Source: Spirosoma profusum (lineage in GTDB: Bacteria > Bacteroidota > Bacteroidia > Cytophagales > Spirosomataceae). Taken from it: a DNA stretch of 64,000 nucleotides. Location: NCBI RefSeq assembly GCF_014699005.1, contig NZ_JACWZY010000020.1, positions 97,590-161,589 of the forward strand, written 5' to 3'. The notes under the pieces were generated by a model. It saw only the letters and a program-made list of their open reading frames with translations. It made no database searches and had not been told where the DNA came from. Below are positions 26,015 through 35,154 of the stretch, piece after piece; the stretch's first letter is position 1; each line of letters opens with the position of its first letter. The position numbers were made by a program, and so were the translations under genes.

Positions 26015-26713
26015 ATGGTTGCTGCCTTCCTTATCGCCTGCAATTTGCTGGTTGCCAGCAATGATACGTTAACACCGGCCGATTCGGTACGTCTAAAACG
26101 GCCAAAATTGGCTCCGGCCTTCAATCTCGATTTTCGTGATTCATTTCTTGAGCGGCAACATGTCAACGTATGGGGCGTAAATGCCGGTATTCAGTTTGGG
26201 ATTAAACGACATCAAATTACGCTTGGGTATTACTGGATTAACTACGCTACGTATCTGCGCCTGATCGACTGGCGACGGGCGGCCTCCCGACGTATCAACC
26301 TCGATTATTACACCCGCTCCGATATGTGGTTTATGAGCCTGCTGTACTGGTTCAATATCACCAACAATCAAAAATGGCAAGTTAGTTTACCTGTCGAATT
26401 GGGCGGTGGAGTGGCTAATGCGATTCCGTTAAATCTCCGGGAAGAAACGCCAAGAGACCGCAACCGAAAGGATTTTTTTGTGCCATTACAAGCGGGAGCT
26501 TATGCGCAGTGGCGCGCTACCCGCTGGGTTGGACTTAGCGCGCAGGTAGGTTACCGACTCTCCGTTTTTCAGACGGCCATCGATCAAAACTTTAACGGCA
26601 CCTATTACAGCATAGGTATTACCATCTACCCGACCATAGCTATTGACCTCTGGCGCTGGATACGTAAAGGCGACCGGATTTCGCCCATTCACCCTCCGCA
26701 GCCTCGAAAGTAG
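26015..26713 (+). CDS. Probable outer-membrane beta-barrel protein, unknown family
   Basis: 232 residues. A short hydrophobic N-terminus (MVAAFLIACNLLVASN) acts as signal sequence. The remainder alternates short amphipathic strands with many aromatic residues (GVNAGIQFGIKRHQITLGYYWINYATY, MWFMSLLYWFNI, GAYAQWRATRWVGLSAQVGYR, TYYSIGITIYPTIAI), as expected of an eight-stranded or similar barrel. It follows the hydroxylase unit by 50 bp. No named domain recognised. Confidence 0.6.
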   Translation: MVAAFLIACNLLVASNDTLTPADSVRLKRPKLAPAFNLDFRDSFLERQHVNVWGVNAGIQFGIKRHQITLGYYWINYATYLRLIDWRRAASRRINLDYYTRSDMWFMSLLYWFNITNNQKWQVSLPVELGGGVANAIPLNLREETPRDRNRKDFFVPLQAGAYAQWRATRWVGLSAQVGYRLSVFQTAIDQNFNGTYYSIGITIYPTIAIDLWRWIRKGDRISPIHPPQPRK

Positions 26714-26721
26714 TCAACTCG

Positions 26722-27027
26722 CTAGAAATCATTGACAGAATGCGTAGTAGAAACCACTCTGTTCCAGTCGGGATGCCGTTTCAGGTAGGCCGCTACGAAC
26801 GGACAGAGCGGCACAATTTTAATGTTGTGATCTTCAACGTAATGCAGTACGCCTTCCACCAGTTTCGATCCTACACCGCGACCTTCCAGGCTGGGGTCTA
26901 CTTCGGTGTGCGTCAGAGCTAACGTATCGTCATCTACTTTGTGATAGGCAACAATGGATAGTTTGCCATCGGTTTCTAACTCGAAACGGTGTCGTTGTGG
27001 GTTGTGCTGAATGCTGGAGGATTCCAT
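26722..27027 (-). CDS. Short GNAT acetyltransferase (YjdJ/COG2388-like)
   Basis: 101 residues. The core TLALTHTEVDPSLEGRGVGSKLV, followed by the helix and IKIVPLCPFVAAYLKRHPDW, is the compact GNAT family often annotated as predicted acetyltransferase. The conserved Cys in PLCPF is typical of this subfamily. Cytoplasmic; acceptor unknown. It converges with the barrel gene, ends 8 bp apart, so both mRNAs overlap at their 3' ends. Confidence 0.82.
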   Translation of the reverse strand: MESSSIQHNPQRHRFELETDGKLSIVAYHKVDDDTLALTHTEVDPSLEGRGVGSKLVEGVLHYVEDHNIKIVPLCPFVAAYLKRHPDWNRVVSTTHSVNDF

Positions 27028-27132
27028 TACGTTAGGATATTTGTTAATCTCACTACGTAAAAATGGGGCTGCTTGTTCAATTTAGACGTAGTAATTGGAA
27101 GAAAACCCTTTATCGATTTGATTGGTAAACAC

Positions 27133-27168
27133 GAAAAACGCTTACTGTCATATCAGTAAGCGTTTTTC
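27133..27168. terminator. Hairpin terminator
   Basis: GAAAAACGCTTACTG (27133-27147) and CAGTAAGCGTTTTTC (27154-27168) pair perfectly with a 6-nt loop. On the minus strand it ends the RND efflux operon. Confidence 0.85.
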
Positions 27169-27192
27169 TGATAACAACGTAGCGTTCCGGAA

Positions 27193-28626
27193 TTATCTCC
27201 AGCCGCCACCTAATGCCCGGTACGTATTGACAACGGCGTTCAATTGTTGCATTCGCGTTTCAATAAGTTCCATTCTGGCATCCAATACGTCGCGCTGGGT
27301 CAGCAACACCTCCATGTAATCGGCTCGGGCCGAAGTGAATAGCTTGAGCGATATATTAGTAGACTGGGTGAGCGCCTGGACCTGGTTTGTTTTCATGACG
27401 TACTTTTTATCCAGGTTACCCATATTCGACAACTGATTGACCACTTCGATGTACGCCCGCAAGACAGTACGTTCGTAATCGTAAACGGCTTGTATTTGCT
27501 TGGCGCTGGCACTTTTGTAGGTGGCCGAGATGGCATTTTTATTGACCAGCGGCCCAACTAAATCGCCTAATAACGACGCAAATAATGATTCGGGCAGGTT
27601 TGCCAGATAGATTGGGTTGTAGGCCATCACGCCCAACTCGGCTGTAAGACGTAGTGAAGGGTAGAAATTGGCTCTTGCTACAGTCACATCGATCTTGGAA
27701 GCTTGCAGCCGCAATTCAGCTTGTCTGACATCCGGGCGATTCTCCAATAACTGTGTGGGCACACCAGGCTGAACTTTAGCCGGTGTCAACGTACCAAAAT
27801 TCTGGGAATCACGCTGTACGGGTTGTGGAAACCGTCCAACCAGAAAATTAATCCGGTTTTCCGTTTCGACAATCCGCTGCTGAATTTCGTATTGAAGACT
27901 TTGTGTTTTATATACTTCGGCCTCAAACCGACGTACCGCCAGTTCAGTTACCTTGGCCGCTTCCTTTTCCTGCTTGGTAATAGAAAGGGCATTGTTCAGG
28001 ATGACAATGTTTTGCTGAATTATACTCAACTGATTATCAAGCGACATCAGTTCGTAATACGAATTGGCGATTTCGGAAACCAGGTTAGTAATCTGGAAGT
28101 TTCTCCCCTCAACAGACGCCAGATAATTGAGAACAGCCGATTTCTTCGCATTACGCAGTTTGTGCCAAATATCAACTTCCCAGCTGGCAAAGGCCCCAAA
28201 GTACGTATTGGGTAAAACAGCGGGTGTTGCTTTGCCAGGTTTGATCTCCGATATTTCATCGCTCGCCCCCTTACTGGTGTAGCGGGACACTTTTTCAGCG
28301 CCAGCTCCACCGCCTAACGTAACAAACGGTTGGTATTCCCCTTGTCGGGCCAGCACTTCGTTACTGGCAAGTTGAATTTCCTGTAATGTAATATTTAGCT
28401 CCTGATTGTTATGCAAAGCCGTATCAATCAGGGCTGCCAGATTGGGGTCCGGAAAATACGTCCGCCATGCCGACCGTGCGCTATTTGTCGAGTCCTGCGA
28501 GTTGTTATAACTCGCAGGCACTGCTCTATTTTCTGTTTTCAGTGCCAGCCGAGGTGCATTACAGCTGGCACTCATCAGGGCAATAAGTAGTATACCTAAC
28601 CCCTTCGCTATTAATCTATTAGTCAT
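27193..28626 (-). CDS. RND efflux outer-membrane factor (TolC/NodT family lipoprotein)
   Basis: 477 residues. Lipoprotein signal (LLIALMSASCNAP). Two OEP repeats of the TolC type: long helices around DTALHNNQELNITLQEIQLASNEV and the second repeat with ENRPDVRQAELRLQASKIDVTVARANFYP, the conserved RPDVxxAE motif. Forms the trimeric channel through the outer membrane for the pump next to it. Its start overlaps the end of the pump gene by 8 bp. Confidence 0.92.
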   Translation of the reverse strand: MTNRLIAKGLGILLIALMSASCNAPRLALKTENRAVPASYNNSQDSTNSARSAWRTYFPDPNLAALIDTALHNNQELNITLQEIQLASNEVLARQGEYQPFVTLGGGAGAEKVSRYTSKGASDEISEIKPGKATPAVLPNTYFGAFASWEVDIWHKLRNAKKSAVLNYLASVEGRNFQITNLVSEIANSYYELMSLDNQLSIIQQNIVILNNALSITKQEKEAAKVTELAVRRFEAEVYKTQSLQYEIQQRIVETENRINFLVGRFPQPVQRDSQNFGTLTPAKVQPGVPTQLLENRPDVRQAELRLQASKIDVTVARANFYPSLRLTAELGVMAYNPIYLANLPESLFASLLGDLVGPLVNKNAISATYKSASAKQIQAVYDYERTVLRAYIEVVNQLSNMGNLDKKYVMKTNQVQALTQSTNISLKLFTSARADYMEVLLTQRDVLDARMELIETRMQQLNAVVNTYRALGGGWR

Positions 28627-31600
28627 TGATTTCGCTTTCTTCAGGTTGGGGGAAAAGATCTACTGAATGAACCAGATTATCGGTAAGCGAATCATCTTCT
28701 TCACCCTTAATCAGGTTACGGCCATCGGCCAGACTGCCAAATATGTAGTACAGGCCGGGTATGATGATAACCCCGAAAATGGTGCCGAACAACATACCAC
28801 CCAGCGACGAAGCACCGATGGTTCGGTTACCAATTGCGCCAGCACCCGTGGCAATAATCAGGGGAAGAAGCCCGGCTACGAAGGCGAATGAGGTCATCAG
28901 AATTGGTCGGAAACGAACCCTGGCTCCTTCAATGGCTGCGTCCAGAATCGTTGCGCCCTGCTGGCGTTTCTGAACAGCAAACTCAACGATCAGCACGGCA
29001 TTTTTACCCAGCAAACCAACCAGCATAATCAGACCGATCTGAGCGTAGATGTTGTTCTCCAGCCCCATCAGTTTTAGCACTAAGAATGAACCAAAAACCC
29101 CAACCGGCAGCGATAGCACTACCGCCATCGGAATGATGAAACTTTCATACTGAGCGGCCAATACCAGGTAAACGAAGGCCAGTACAACCAGGAAGACGTA
29201 CAGCGACTCATTACCCCGGATAGATTCGTCATAGGAAAGTCCTTCAAACGCAATATCATAGCCTTTTGGCAAACCCTTTGCCACTTCCCGAATGGCTGCA
29301 ATGGCTTCGGCGGTAGTGTATCCCTTCGCCGGAAGTCCCTGAATAGCAGCAGAATTATACAGGTTGAATCGAGTGATTTCGTTAGGACCCTGGCCTTTTT
29401 TAAGCTTCATGAAAGCGGAGTAAGGTACCATTTCGCCCGCATCATTCTTGACAAACAGTTTCAGCAAATCGGACGGGAGCCTTCTGTAACCAGGGTCAGA
29501 CTGGACGTACACCTTGAAAAACTGGTTGAACTTAGTAAAGCCCTGTTCGTACGTACTACCAATCAGGATATTGAGATTATCCATCGCTTTGCCGATTGAT
29601 ACGCCTTTCTGCATCGCTAGATTGTTGTCGATTTCCAGTTCGTACTGCGGATAGTTGGCAGCAAAAAAGGTAAATAGACCCGATAATTCTTTCCGCTTAC
29701 CCAGATCGGCCATGAATTTCTTATTGATTTCATCAAAATCACGGTAGTCGGTATCAGTGTTTTTGTCGAGCAAACGCATCGAGAAACCGCCTGACGTACC
29801 AAATCCAGGAATAGCCGGTGGTTCAAAGAATTCGATAGTAGCGCCAAGGCCCTTCGATTTCCCCTCCAATTCTTCCATGATTTCCTTCACGTTCTGCTCC
29901 CGATCCGACCAGGGTTTCAGGTTAATCAGACACGTACCAGCGTTGGAACCCCGCCCTTCGGTCATAATCTCGTAACCAGCCAGCGAAGAGATGGATTCGA
30001 TACCTTCAACGCCCTTACAGATCTTCTGAAGGCGCTGAGAAACCTGGTTGGTTTTTTCCAACGTAGTACCGGGGGGCGTCTGGATAATGGCGTAAATCGT
30101 ACTCTGGTCTTCATTCGGAATAAAGCCGGCGGGCAGAATTTCATTCTCGTAAGCTATGCTCAGACAGAATCCCCCTAATATGAGGAACGTCAGAATTCTG
30201 CGGTTGACGATCAGTTTTAACAGACTAACGTAGCGGCCGGTCAGTTTATCAAATCCCCGGTTAAAACTATCCAGGACGCGGGTAAGTATGTTTTTCTTTT
30301 TGGCTTTACCATGATTATTTTTCAACAGCATGGCACACAATACAGGGGTGAGCGTCAGCGCGATCACCCCTGAAATCACAATGGAGCTTGCCATCGTAAT
30401 AGAGAATTGCCGATAGAACGTACCAACCGGACCCGACATAAACGAAATAGGTACGAATACCGCTACCATCACCAACGTAATGGCGATAATGGCCCCGCTA
30501 ATTTCACCCAACACCTTTTTTACTGCATTGTAGGGGGTTATATGCGCGTCTTCCTCAAACTTAGCGTGGACAGCTTCGACTACCACAATCGCGTTATCCA
30601 CCACAATACCGATGGCTAACACTAAAGCAAAGAGCGTAATCAGATTGATGGAAAGCCCAAAAAGCTGCATCACGAAAAACGCACCAACCAGCGATACCGG
30701 AACCGCCAGAATCGGTATTAAGGTAGATCGCCAGTCTCCCAGGAAAATGAAAACGACAAGGGCAACCAGAATAAAGGCATCCCGCAACGTATGCGTTACC
30801 TGTTCGATAGACGCGTCCAGGAACTGAGAAACGTCGTAGCTGATTTTATAGTCCACGCCCGGCGGAAAGGAGGCTTTCATTACGTCGAGCTTCGCTTTCA
30901 CTTCTTCAATTACATCACGGGCATTACTGCCGTAGTTCTGACGTAACACAATAGCCGCCGAGGCATTCCCATCCAGGTTGGAATAGATATTAACGAATTC
31001 ACTACCCAGTTCAACGCGGGCGATATCCCTCAGGTGTATGCTTTCCCCTTCGGCATTGGCCCGGATAATGATACTTTCATACTCTTTTGGGTCACTGTAT
31101 CGTCCTTTATAAGTAAGCACATATTCCAGCGACTGAGCCTCAATACCAGAGCTTTGCCCAAGCCGACCCGGCCGACCAATGATACTTTGCTCGCCCAGCG
31201 CCTTCATAACTTCCTCGACGGAGATGTTATAGGCCCGCATCCGGTCAGGGTTTAGCCAAACACGCATGGCATACCGTCGACTACCCAAAATCTGTGCCCT
31301 GGCTACGCCTTTGGTCCGCTGAATTTCAGGGATCATTTTAACTGTAGCGTAGTTAAACAGAAATTTTTCATCAATAGTCTTTTCCTTGGAATAGAGGTTG
31401 ATGTACATCAACATACTAGGCTGGATGGGCGTGATGATAACCCCCTCTCGTTGAACCAGTTCGGGCAGTAGCGGCATCACCTGGTCAACCCTTGTCTTTA
31501 CCCGAATAACGGCATCGTTCGGGTCTGTACCGGGTTCAAAAATAATCCGGAGGGTAGCTTCACCGGCGCTGGTGGCGTCGGTCGCTATATATCGCATGTC

Positions 31601-31819
31601 CTGTACCCCGTTGATGGCCTGTTCCAGCGTAATCAGCGTGGATTTCACCAGTACGTCGGCACTGGAGCCGGGATAGTCGATAAATATGTTTACCGTTGTG
31701 GGAGCAATATCCGGGAATTGAGAAATAGGTAATTGCTTGATAGCCAGTACGCCAATAAACACTATCATCACCGAGATGACAATAGCAAATACAGGTCTGC
31801 GTATGAATTTACTAAACAT
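28619..31819 (-). CDS. RND multidrug efflux permease (HAE-1/AcrB type)
   Basis: 1066 residues. Twelve membrane helices in the AcrB pattern, with two large periplasmic loops. TM4 carries the proton-relay GIVVDNAIVVVEAV. Motifs IDYPGSSADVLVKSTLITLEQAIN and FIPNEDQ are standard HAE-1. Exchanges protons for drugs or lipids. Middle gene of adaptor-pump-channel; no TetR or two-component regulator gene adjoins, so control must come from elsewhere or from the palindrome upstream of the operon. Confidence 0.95.
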   Translation of the reverse strand: MFSKFIRRPVFAIVISVMIVFIGVLAIKQLPISQFPDIAPTTVNIFIDYPGSSADVLVKSTLITLEQAINGVQDMRYIATDATSAGEATLRIIFEPGTDPNDAVIRVKTRVDQVMPLLPELVQREGVIITPIQPSMLMYINLYSKEKTIDEKFLFNYATVKMIPEIQRTKGVARAQILGSRRYAMRVWLNPDRMRAYNISVEEVMKALGEQSIIGRPGRLGQSSGIEAQSLEYVLTYKGRYSDPKEYESIIIRANAEGESIHLRDIARVELGSEFVNIYSNLDGNASAAIVLRQNYGSNARDVIEEVKAKLDVMKASFPPGVDYKISYDVSQFLDASIEQVTHTLRDAFILVALVVFIFLGDWRSTLIPILAVPVSLVGAFFVMQLFGLSINLITLFALVLAIGIVVDNAIVVVEAVHAKFEEDAHITPYNAVKKVLGEISGAIIAITLVMVAVFVPISFMSGPVGTFYRQFSITMASSIVISGVIALTLTPVLCAMLLKNNHGKAKKKNILTRVLDSFNRGFDKLTGRYVSLLKLIVNRRILTFLILGGFCLSIAYENEILPAGFIPNEDQSTIYAIIQTPPGTTLEKTNQVSQRLQKICKGVEGIESISSLAGYEIMTEGRGSNAGTCLINLKPWSDREQNVKEIMEELEGKSKGLGATIEFFEPPAIPGFGTSGGFSMRLLDKNTDTDYRDFDEINKKFMADLGKRKELSGLFTFFAANYPQYELEIDNNLAMQKGVSIGKAMDNLNILIGSTYEQGFTKFNQFFKVYVQSDPGYRRLPSDLLKLFVKNDAGEMVPYSAFMKLKKGQGPNEITRFNLYNSAAIQGLPAKGYTTAEAIAAIREVAKGLPKGYDIAFEGLSYDESIRGNESLYVFLVVLAFVYLVLAAQYESFIIPMAVVLSLPVGVFGSFLVLKLMGLENNIYAQIGLIMLVGLLGKNAVLIVEFAVQKRQQGATILDAAIEGARVRFRPILMTSFAFVAGLLPLIIATGAGAIGNRTIGASSLGGMLFGTIFGVIIIPGLYYIFGSLADGRNLIKGEEDDSLTDNLVHSVDLFPQPEESEIND

Positions 31820-31848
31820 GGTCTCTGCAGATTAAGATAATGAGTGTA

Positions 31849-32937
31849 TTACTCGGCGTATAATTCCAAATTCGAAATAACAGACTGAGGCTGAACGAAT
31901 TTGGCATGTATCTTTTCATTTTCCTTCACCTGACGTAAGCCTTCGAGCAGGATTCGGTCATTTTTATTCAGGCCGGATTTAATCACAAAAATGTGCGGCA
32001 GTTCTGCTGCAATGGTAATTTCCCTCGACCGAATCTTATCGTCTTTGTCCAGCACATAGACATACTTCTTTTCGAGCACTTCAAAGGTTGCTTTTTGTGG
32101 AATCATCATGGCACTTTTAAGCGGCAGCGTCATCTGAATATTACCGGTTTCACCGTGTCGTAAAAGCCCTTTGGGGTTAGGGAACGTAGCACGAAAGGCG
32201 ATGTTGCCGGTTTCATTATTAAAATCAGCCTCAATGGTTTGAACCACACCGGGATGACCGAAAACCTGATTGTTCGCCATCAGGAGATTGACACTATTCA
32301 TATTTTCCTCCTGAGCGTGGGTTTTATAGTTCAGATACTCGGCTTCCGGTACGTTGAAATACACCCACATTTTGCTGTTGTCGGAGAGCGTAGTCAGCAG
32401 ATCGCCTTCATTAACCAGACTTCCCAGCCGTACCTGAAAATGATCCATAATGCCATCGAATGGGGCTTTTACCTGCGTAAATCCCAGATGAACCTGTGCC
32501 AGCGACACTTCAGCTTTTGCCTTGTCCAGCTTGGCTTTGGAGAGCGCCAACTCATTTTTCGACACGATGTTGCTGTCAGCCAGCAACTTGGTGTTTGCGT
32601 ATTCAACGCCCGCAAAATTGGCTTCGGCTTCAGCTTTTTGTAGTTCTGCCTGATATTGTACAGGCATAATCTGGAACATGAGCTGTCCCTTTCGAACGTA
32701 CTGGCCTTCGTCCACAAAAATTTTCTGTAGATAGCCTTTCTCCAGCGCCCTTAATTCAATGTGCTGAATGGAGTGAATCTGGCACACGAACTGATTGGTG
32801 ATCGTGGTGTCCTTTTGTAGCGGATTGGTAACCTGAAATTCGGTTTCTTCTTCCTTTGCTTCTTCCTTATGCGAGCAGCTTGTAGGCCCTACTAAGGCGC
32901 AAGCACTCATTAGCATGAGCACGAGAACTCTTTTCAT
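31849..32937 (-). CDS. RND periplasmic adaptor (membrane fusion protein)
   Basis: 362 residues from ATG 32937. Lipobox in GPTSCSHK. Barrel-sandwich/lipoyl parts (ALEKGYLQKIFVDEGQYVRKGQLMFQI and PFDGIMDHFQVRLGSLVNEGDLLTTLSD) flank a helical hairpin of about 70 residues; then beta-barrel and membrane-proximal domains (MMIPQKATFEVLEKKYVYVL). Lipid-anchored adaptor between pump and channel. The unit is adaptor-pump-channel, minus strand. Confidence 0.92.
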   Translation of the reverse strand: MKRVLVLMLMSACALVGPTSCSHKEEAKEEETEFQVTNPLQKDTTITNQFVCQIHSIQHIELRALEKGYLQKIFVDEGQYVRKGQLMFQIMPVQYQAELQKAEAEANFAGVEYANTKLLADSNIVSKNELALSKAKLDKAKAEVSLAQVHLGFTQVKAPFDGIMDHFQVRLGSLVNEGDLLTTLSDNSKMWVYFNVPEAEYLNYKTHAQEENMNSVNLLMANNQVFGHPGVVQTIEADFNNETGNIAFRATFPNPKGLLRHGETGNIQMTLPLKSAMMIPQKATFEVLEKKYVYVLDKDDKIRSREITIAAELPHIFVIKSGLNKNDRILLEGLRQVKENEKIHAKFVQPQSVISNLELYAE

Positions 32938-33005
32938 GATTTGTTTATTGTTGGTTGTCACAGCGTAGTATGGTAGACCACCAAGGGGTTTTGAAATTCA
33001 AAAAA

Positions 33006-33299
33006 CTACTGTTTTGCAGGGGGATGCTGAACGAGAACTTGCTGGTTTGGAGGTGCATTGGGCACTGGTTCATACCGACGAATAAGGCTGTCTTTCAATT
33101 GATTATCACGCTGACAATCTGATAGTTGTTGTCGCCAAACCGTCGTATCTATCGGGCGGACTGCGTTGCCGAATTCATCTTCGTAAACACTCAGATGGCG
33201 ACTTTTTTCATACAGCAAAAATGCGTTGAACGCCAGAGAAAGAGCCAATGCCAATCCAAAGCCGTAGAGCAAAATCAAGGGGAAACTCCGGCGTTGCAT
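33006..33299 (-). CDS. Small membrane-anchored protein upstream of the efflux operon
   Basis: 97 residues. One N-terminal membrane helix (LILLYGFGLALALSLAFNAFLLY) and a periplasmic tail with the charged stretch VWRQQLSDCQRDNQLKDSLIRRY, then a proline-rich end. It precedes the adaptor gene by 68 bp on the same strand, so it may be first in the efflux transcript. No family recognised. Confidence 0.6.
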   Translation of the reverse strand: MQRRSFPLILLYGFGLALALSLAFNAFLLYEKSRHLSVYEDEFGNAVRPIDTTVWRQQLSDCQRDNQLKDSLIRRYEPVPNAPPNQQVLVQHPPAKQ

Positions 33300-33623
33300 A
33301 GCTTAATGTTGAGTTACTTTGAGTCAAAGCAAACACCCAGACATTAAAATGACATGAGAAGCAAATTAGAAGATATTAGAAAAGTCTATTTACAGCATTT
33401 TTTTCATTATATGATCGCCATCCTATATCAACAAAATACTATTTTTTATCCTTAAGAGGCAATAAATAATAGCTTTAACAATTATATAGTGTGATAATTG
33501 TTGGTACTAAATCGGAGTCACCAAAACAGAGGTAAGTCCCACAAAATCAGGCAAGCTAGACCGAATGGGACAGATGTTCACTATACTATTCTGTGCCAGA
33601 TAAGTTTTATAATCAATGTAGAA
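33300..33623. other. 324-bp AT-rich gene-free region upstream of the efflux operon
   Basis: No gene. It contains the palindrome AACAATTAT-8 nt-ATAATTGTT at 33477-33502. The rest is A/T-rich, unlike the flanking genes, and presumably holds the efflux promoter on the minus strand. I found no exact TAnnTTTG match. Confidence 0.5.
33477..33502. promoter_or_regulatory. Palindrome, possible operator or weak terminator
   Basis: Perfect 9-bp arms AACAATTAT and ATAATTGTT with an 8-bp centre, 178 bp upstream of the first efflux-operon gene and 122 bp beyond the NADAR stop. A 9-bp A/T stem is a poor terminator, so a protein-binding site is preferred. Confidence 0.4.
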
Positions 33624-34172
33624 TCACATTTTAATCATATCTCTAACTTCCATCAACGCAAAACCAAGCAGATTCAGGCCATCCCAACGTTTAGGATTTT
33701 CCGCTTTTTCGCTGTCAGCCGCTAAACCGATACCCCAGATTTTATCTACTGGACTCGCTTCTACCAGTATTCTTTCTTTTGTATTGAGTAAAAATTCTTT
33801 CAGATCTGGATGCTGACTAAACTTCTGTAAACTACCCTGAACCACGATCTCAAAGCGCTTGTCGTTCCAGGTAGCCTCATCGAAGTTACGCACTTGTCTC
33901 CCAAATATTTTGGCTTCAGCTGGCGATTTGGCAGCAATGATTTTGGTATATACTTCTTTATCGCCAAATAAGAGTGCTTTTTGAGCCATCATCCAATGTT
34001 CAGCCGTATTATACCTGACGTTGTCGACTATAAATGGCGAAGGCCACCACTGACTAAAGCAGGAAGCCGTTAAATCACCGCTTTTGCTTTTTTGATGACC
34101 CCAGAAGAAGAGAAACTTGAGTCGTTTTCCTCGTTCAACATTCTCAATAAGCCAAGCCAAACTGTATGTCAT
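33624..34172 (-). CDS. NADAR-family protein (YbiA-like, ADP-ribose related N-glycosidase fold)
   Basis: 182 residues. NADAR signatures: LFFWGHQ start, FSQWWPSPFIVDNVRYNTAEHWMMAQKALLFGD, KIFGRQVRNFDEATWNDKRFEIV and the C-terminal SPVDKIWGIGLAADS. This fold (YbiA of E. coli, DUF1768) acts as an N-glycosidase on riboflavin intermediates in some members and on ADP-ribosylated guanine in DNA in others. It lies 26 bp downstream of a Nudix-type regulator. The pairing of NADAR with a regulator that senses NAD-related ligands suggests a role in nucleotide or ADP-ribose turnover (inference). Confidence 0.9.
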   Translation of the reverse strand: MTYSLAWLIENVERGKRLKFLFFWGHQKSKSGDLTASCFSQWWPSPFIVDNVRYNTAEHWMMAQKALLFGDKEVYTKIIAAKSPAEAKIFGRQVRNFDEATWNDKRFEIVVQGSLQKFSQHPDLKEFLLNTKERILVEASPVDKIWGIGLAADSEKAENPKRWDGLNLLGFALMEVRDMIKM

Positions 34173-34198
34173 CTGAATATTTTGAAAAAGTCTTGCAT

Positions 34199-34969
34199 TT
34201 AAGACCGGGCTTTTTCAGGCGTAAAGCGGTAGAGATACGGGGCTTTGTGTGCGCCCCCACTGTATTTTTTCTCCAGCCTTTCCAGAATTTCGGAGCCCAG
34301 TATTTTCCGTTGGAAACCGGATCGGTGTAGTTTTTGCCCTAAAATCGTTTCATAAAGATTCTGCAATTCGCCCATTGTAAACGTTTCGGGTAACAGTGGA
34401 GCCGCCCATCGGTTAAAACTAATCAGGTTGTGATCGAGGCTGATACGTAGCGTTTCCAGCGCCTTTTGAACCATAACCCCGTGGTCCTGCATCAGCGAGG
34501 GCAACTTCACAAAATCGTACCAGCCGCAGGTATCTGATAACACATCGGGGGTTGGAATCGCCTTGGTAAAGTCGACCAGTGCGTAATATCCTATTGATAC
34601 AAAACGACGTAACAGCCAATGGTCTTCTGCCGATGTCAGCCCCTTGGCCCGCATGATTGCCGTCATGGGTGCTTTAGCCGCATCGTAACGTGCGTAATCG
34701 CCGAATACGTAAAACTGCTCCAGATAAATATCGTGTAATCCGGTACGTTCAACCAGAATTCGACGGGCGGCATCATTCAGATTTTCGGTCGTATGGATAA
34801 ATCCACCCGGCAAAGCGAATAAGTCTGTATTCTGATATTCCAATAGTAAAACCTTCAACTGACCTTCGTGAAATCCGAAAATCACCAGGTCGATGGCTAG
34901 CCCCGGCAAAAATCCCTGACCAGTTGGGTTGCTTACTTTAGGAATCGGTGGTTCAGCCATGCGGTTCAT
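34199..34969 (-). CDS. Nudix-type transcriptional regulator (NrtR/AraR-like)
   Basis: 256 residues from ATG 34969 (or 34960); the longer frame to 35059 would cross the likely operator. The N-terminal Nudix domain is clear (LPGLAIDLVIFGFHEGQLKVLLLEY) but its box is degenerate: after GGFIHTTENL the REUxEExGU core reads RILVERTGL, so catalytic glutamates are missing. A winged-helix segment follows (FTMGELQNLYETILGQKLHRSGFQRKIL). This is the layout of NrtR/AraR regulators, where the dead Nudix domain senses ADP-ribose-like compounds or sugars. It is upstream of the NADAR gene and diverges from the carboxylesterase. Confidence 0.85.
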   Translation of the reverse strand: MNRMAEPPIPKVSNPTGQGFLPGLAIDLVIFGFHEGQLKVLLLEYQNTDLFALPGGFIHTTENLNDAARRILVERTGLHDIYLEQFYVFGDYARYDAAKAPMTAIMRAKGLTSAEDHWLLRRFVSIGYYALVDFTKAIPTPDVLSDTCGWYDFVKLPSLMQDHGVMVQKALETLRISLDHNLISFNRWAAPLLPETFTMGELQNLYETILGQKLHRSGFQRKILGSEILERLEKKYSGGAHKAPYLYRFTPEKARS

Positions 34970-35016
34970 TTTTAGGGCAATTAACAAAAATTTGCTACTG
35001 TGAAGCGAACATACTA

Positions 35017-35041
35017 TTATTGTAACAAATTGATACAATAA
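35017..35041. promoter_or_regulatory. Palindromic candidate operator between the Nudix regulator and the esterase
   Basis: Perfect 8-bp arms TTATTGTA (35017-35024) and TACAATAA (35034-35041) with 9 bp between. It lies 48 bp upstream of the regulator start and 114 bp upstream of the esterase start, the expected place for an autoregulatory site. Confidence 0.55.
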
Positions 35042-35154
35042 CAATCCGATATTTTTCAACCGAACGTACCAGCCTGTTTCTAGTGGCTAATACATACGAT
35101 TTTCAACCACTAAGACAGCCAATACAAGGTGTTACGTTCAAATCCGCAAACCCT

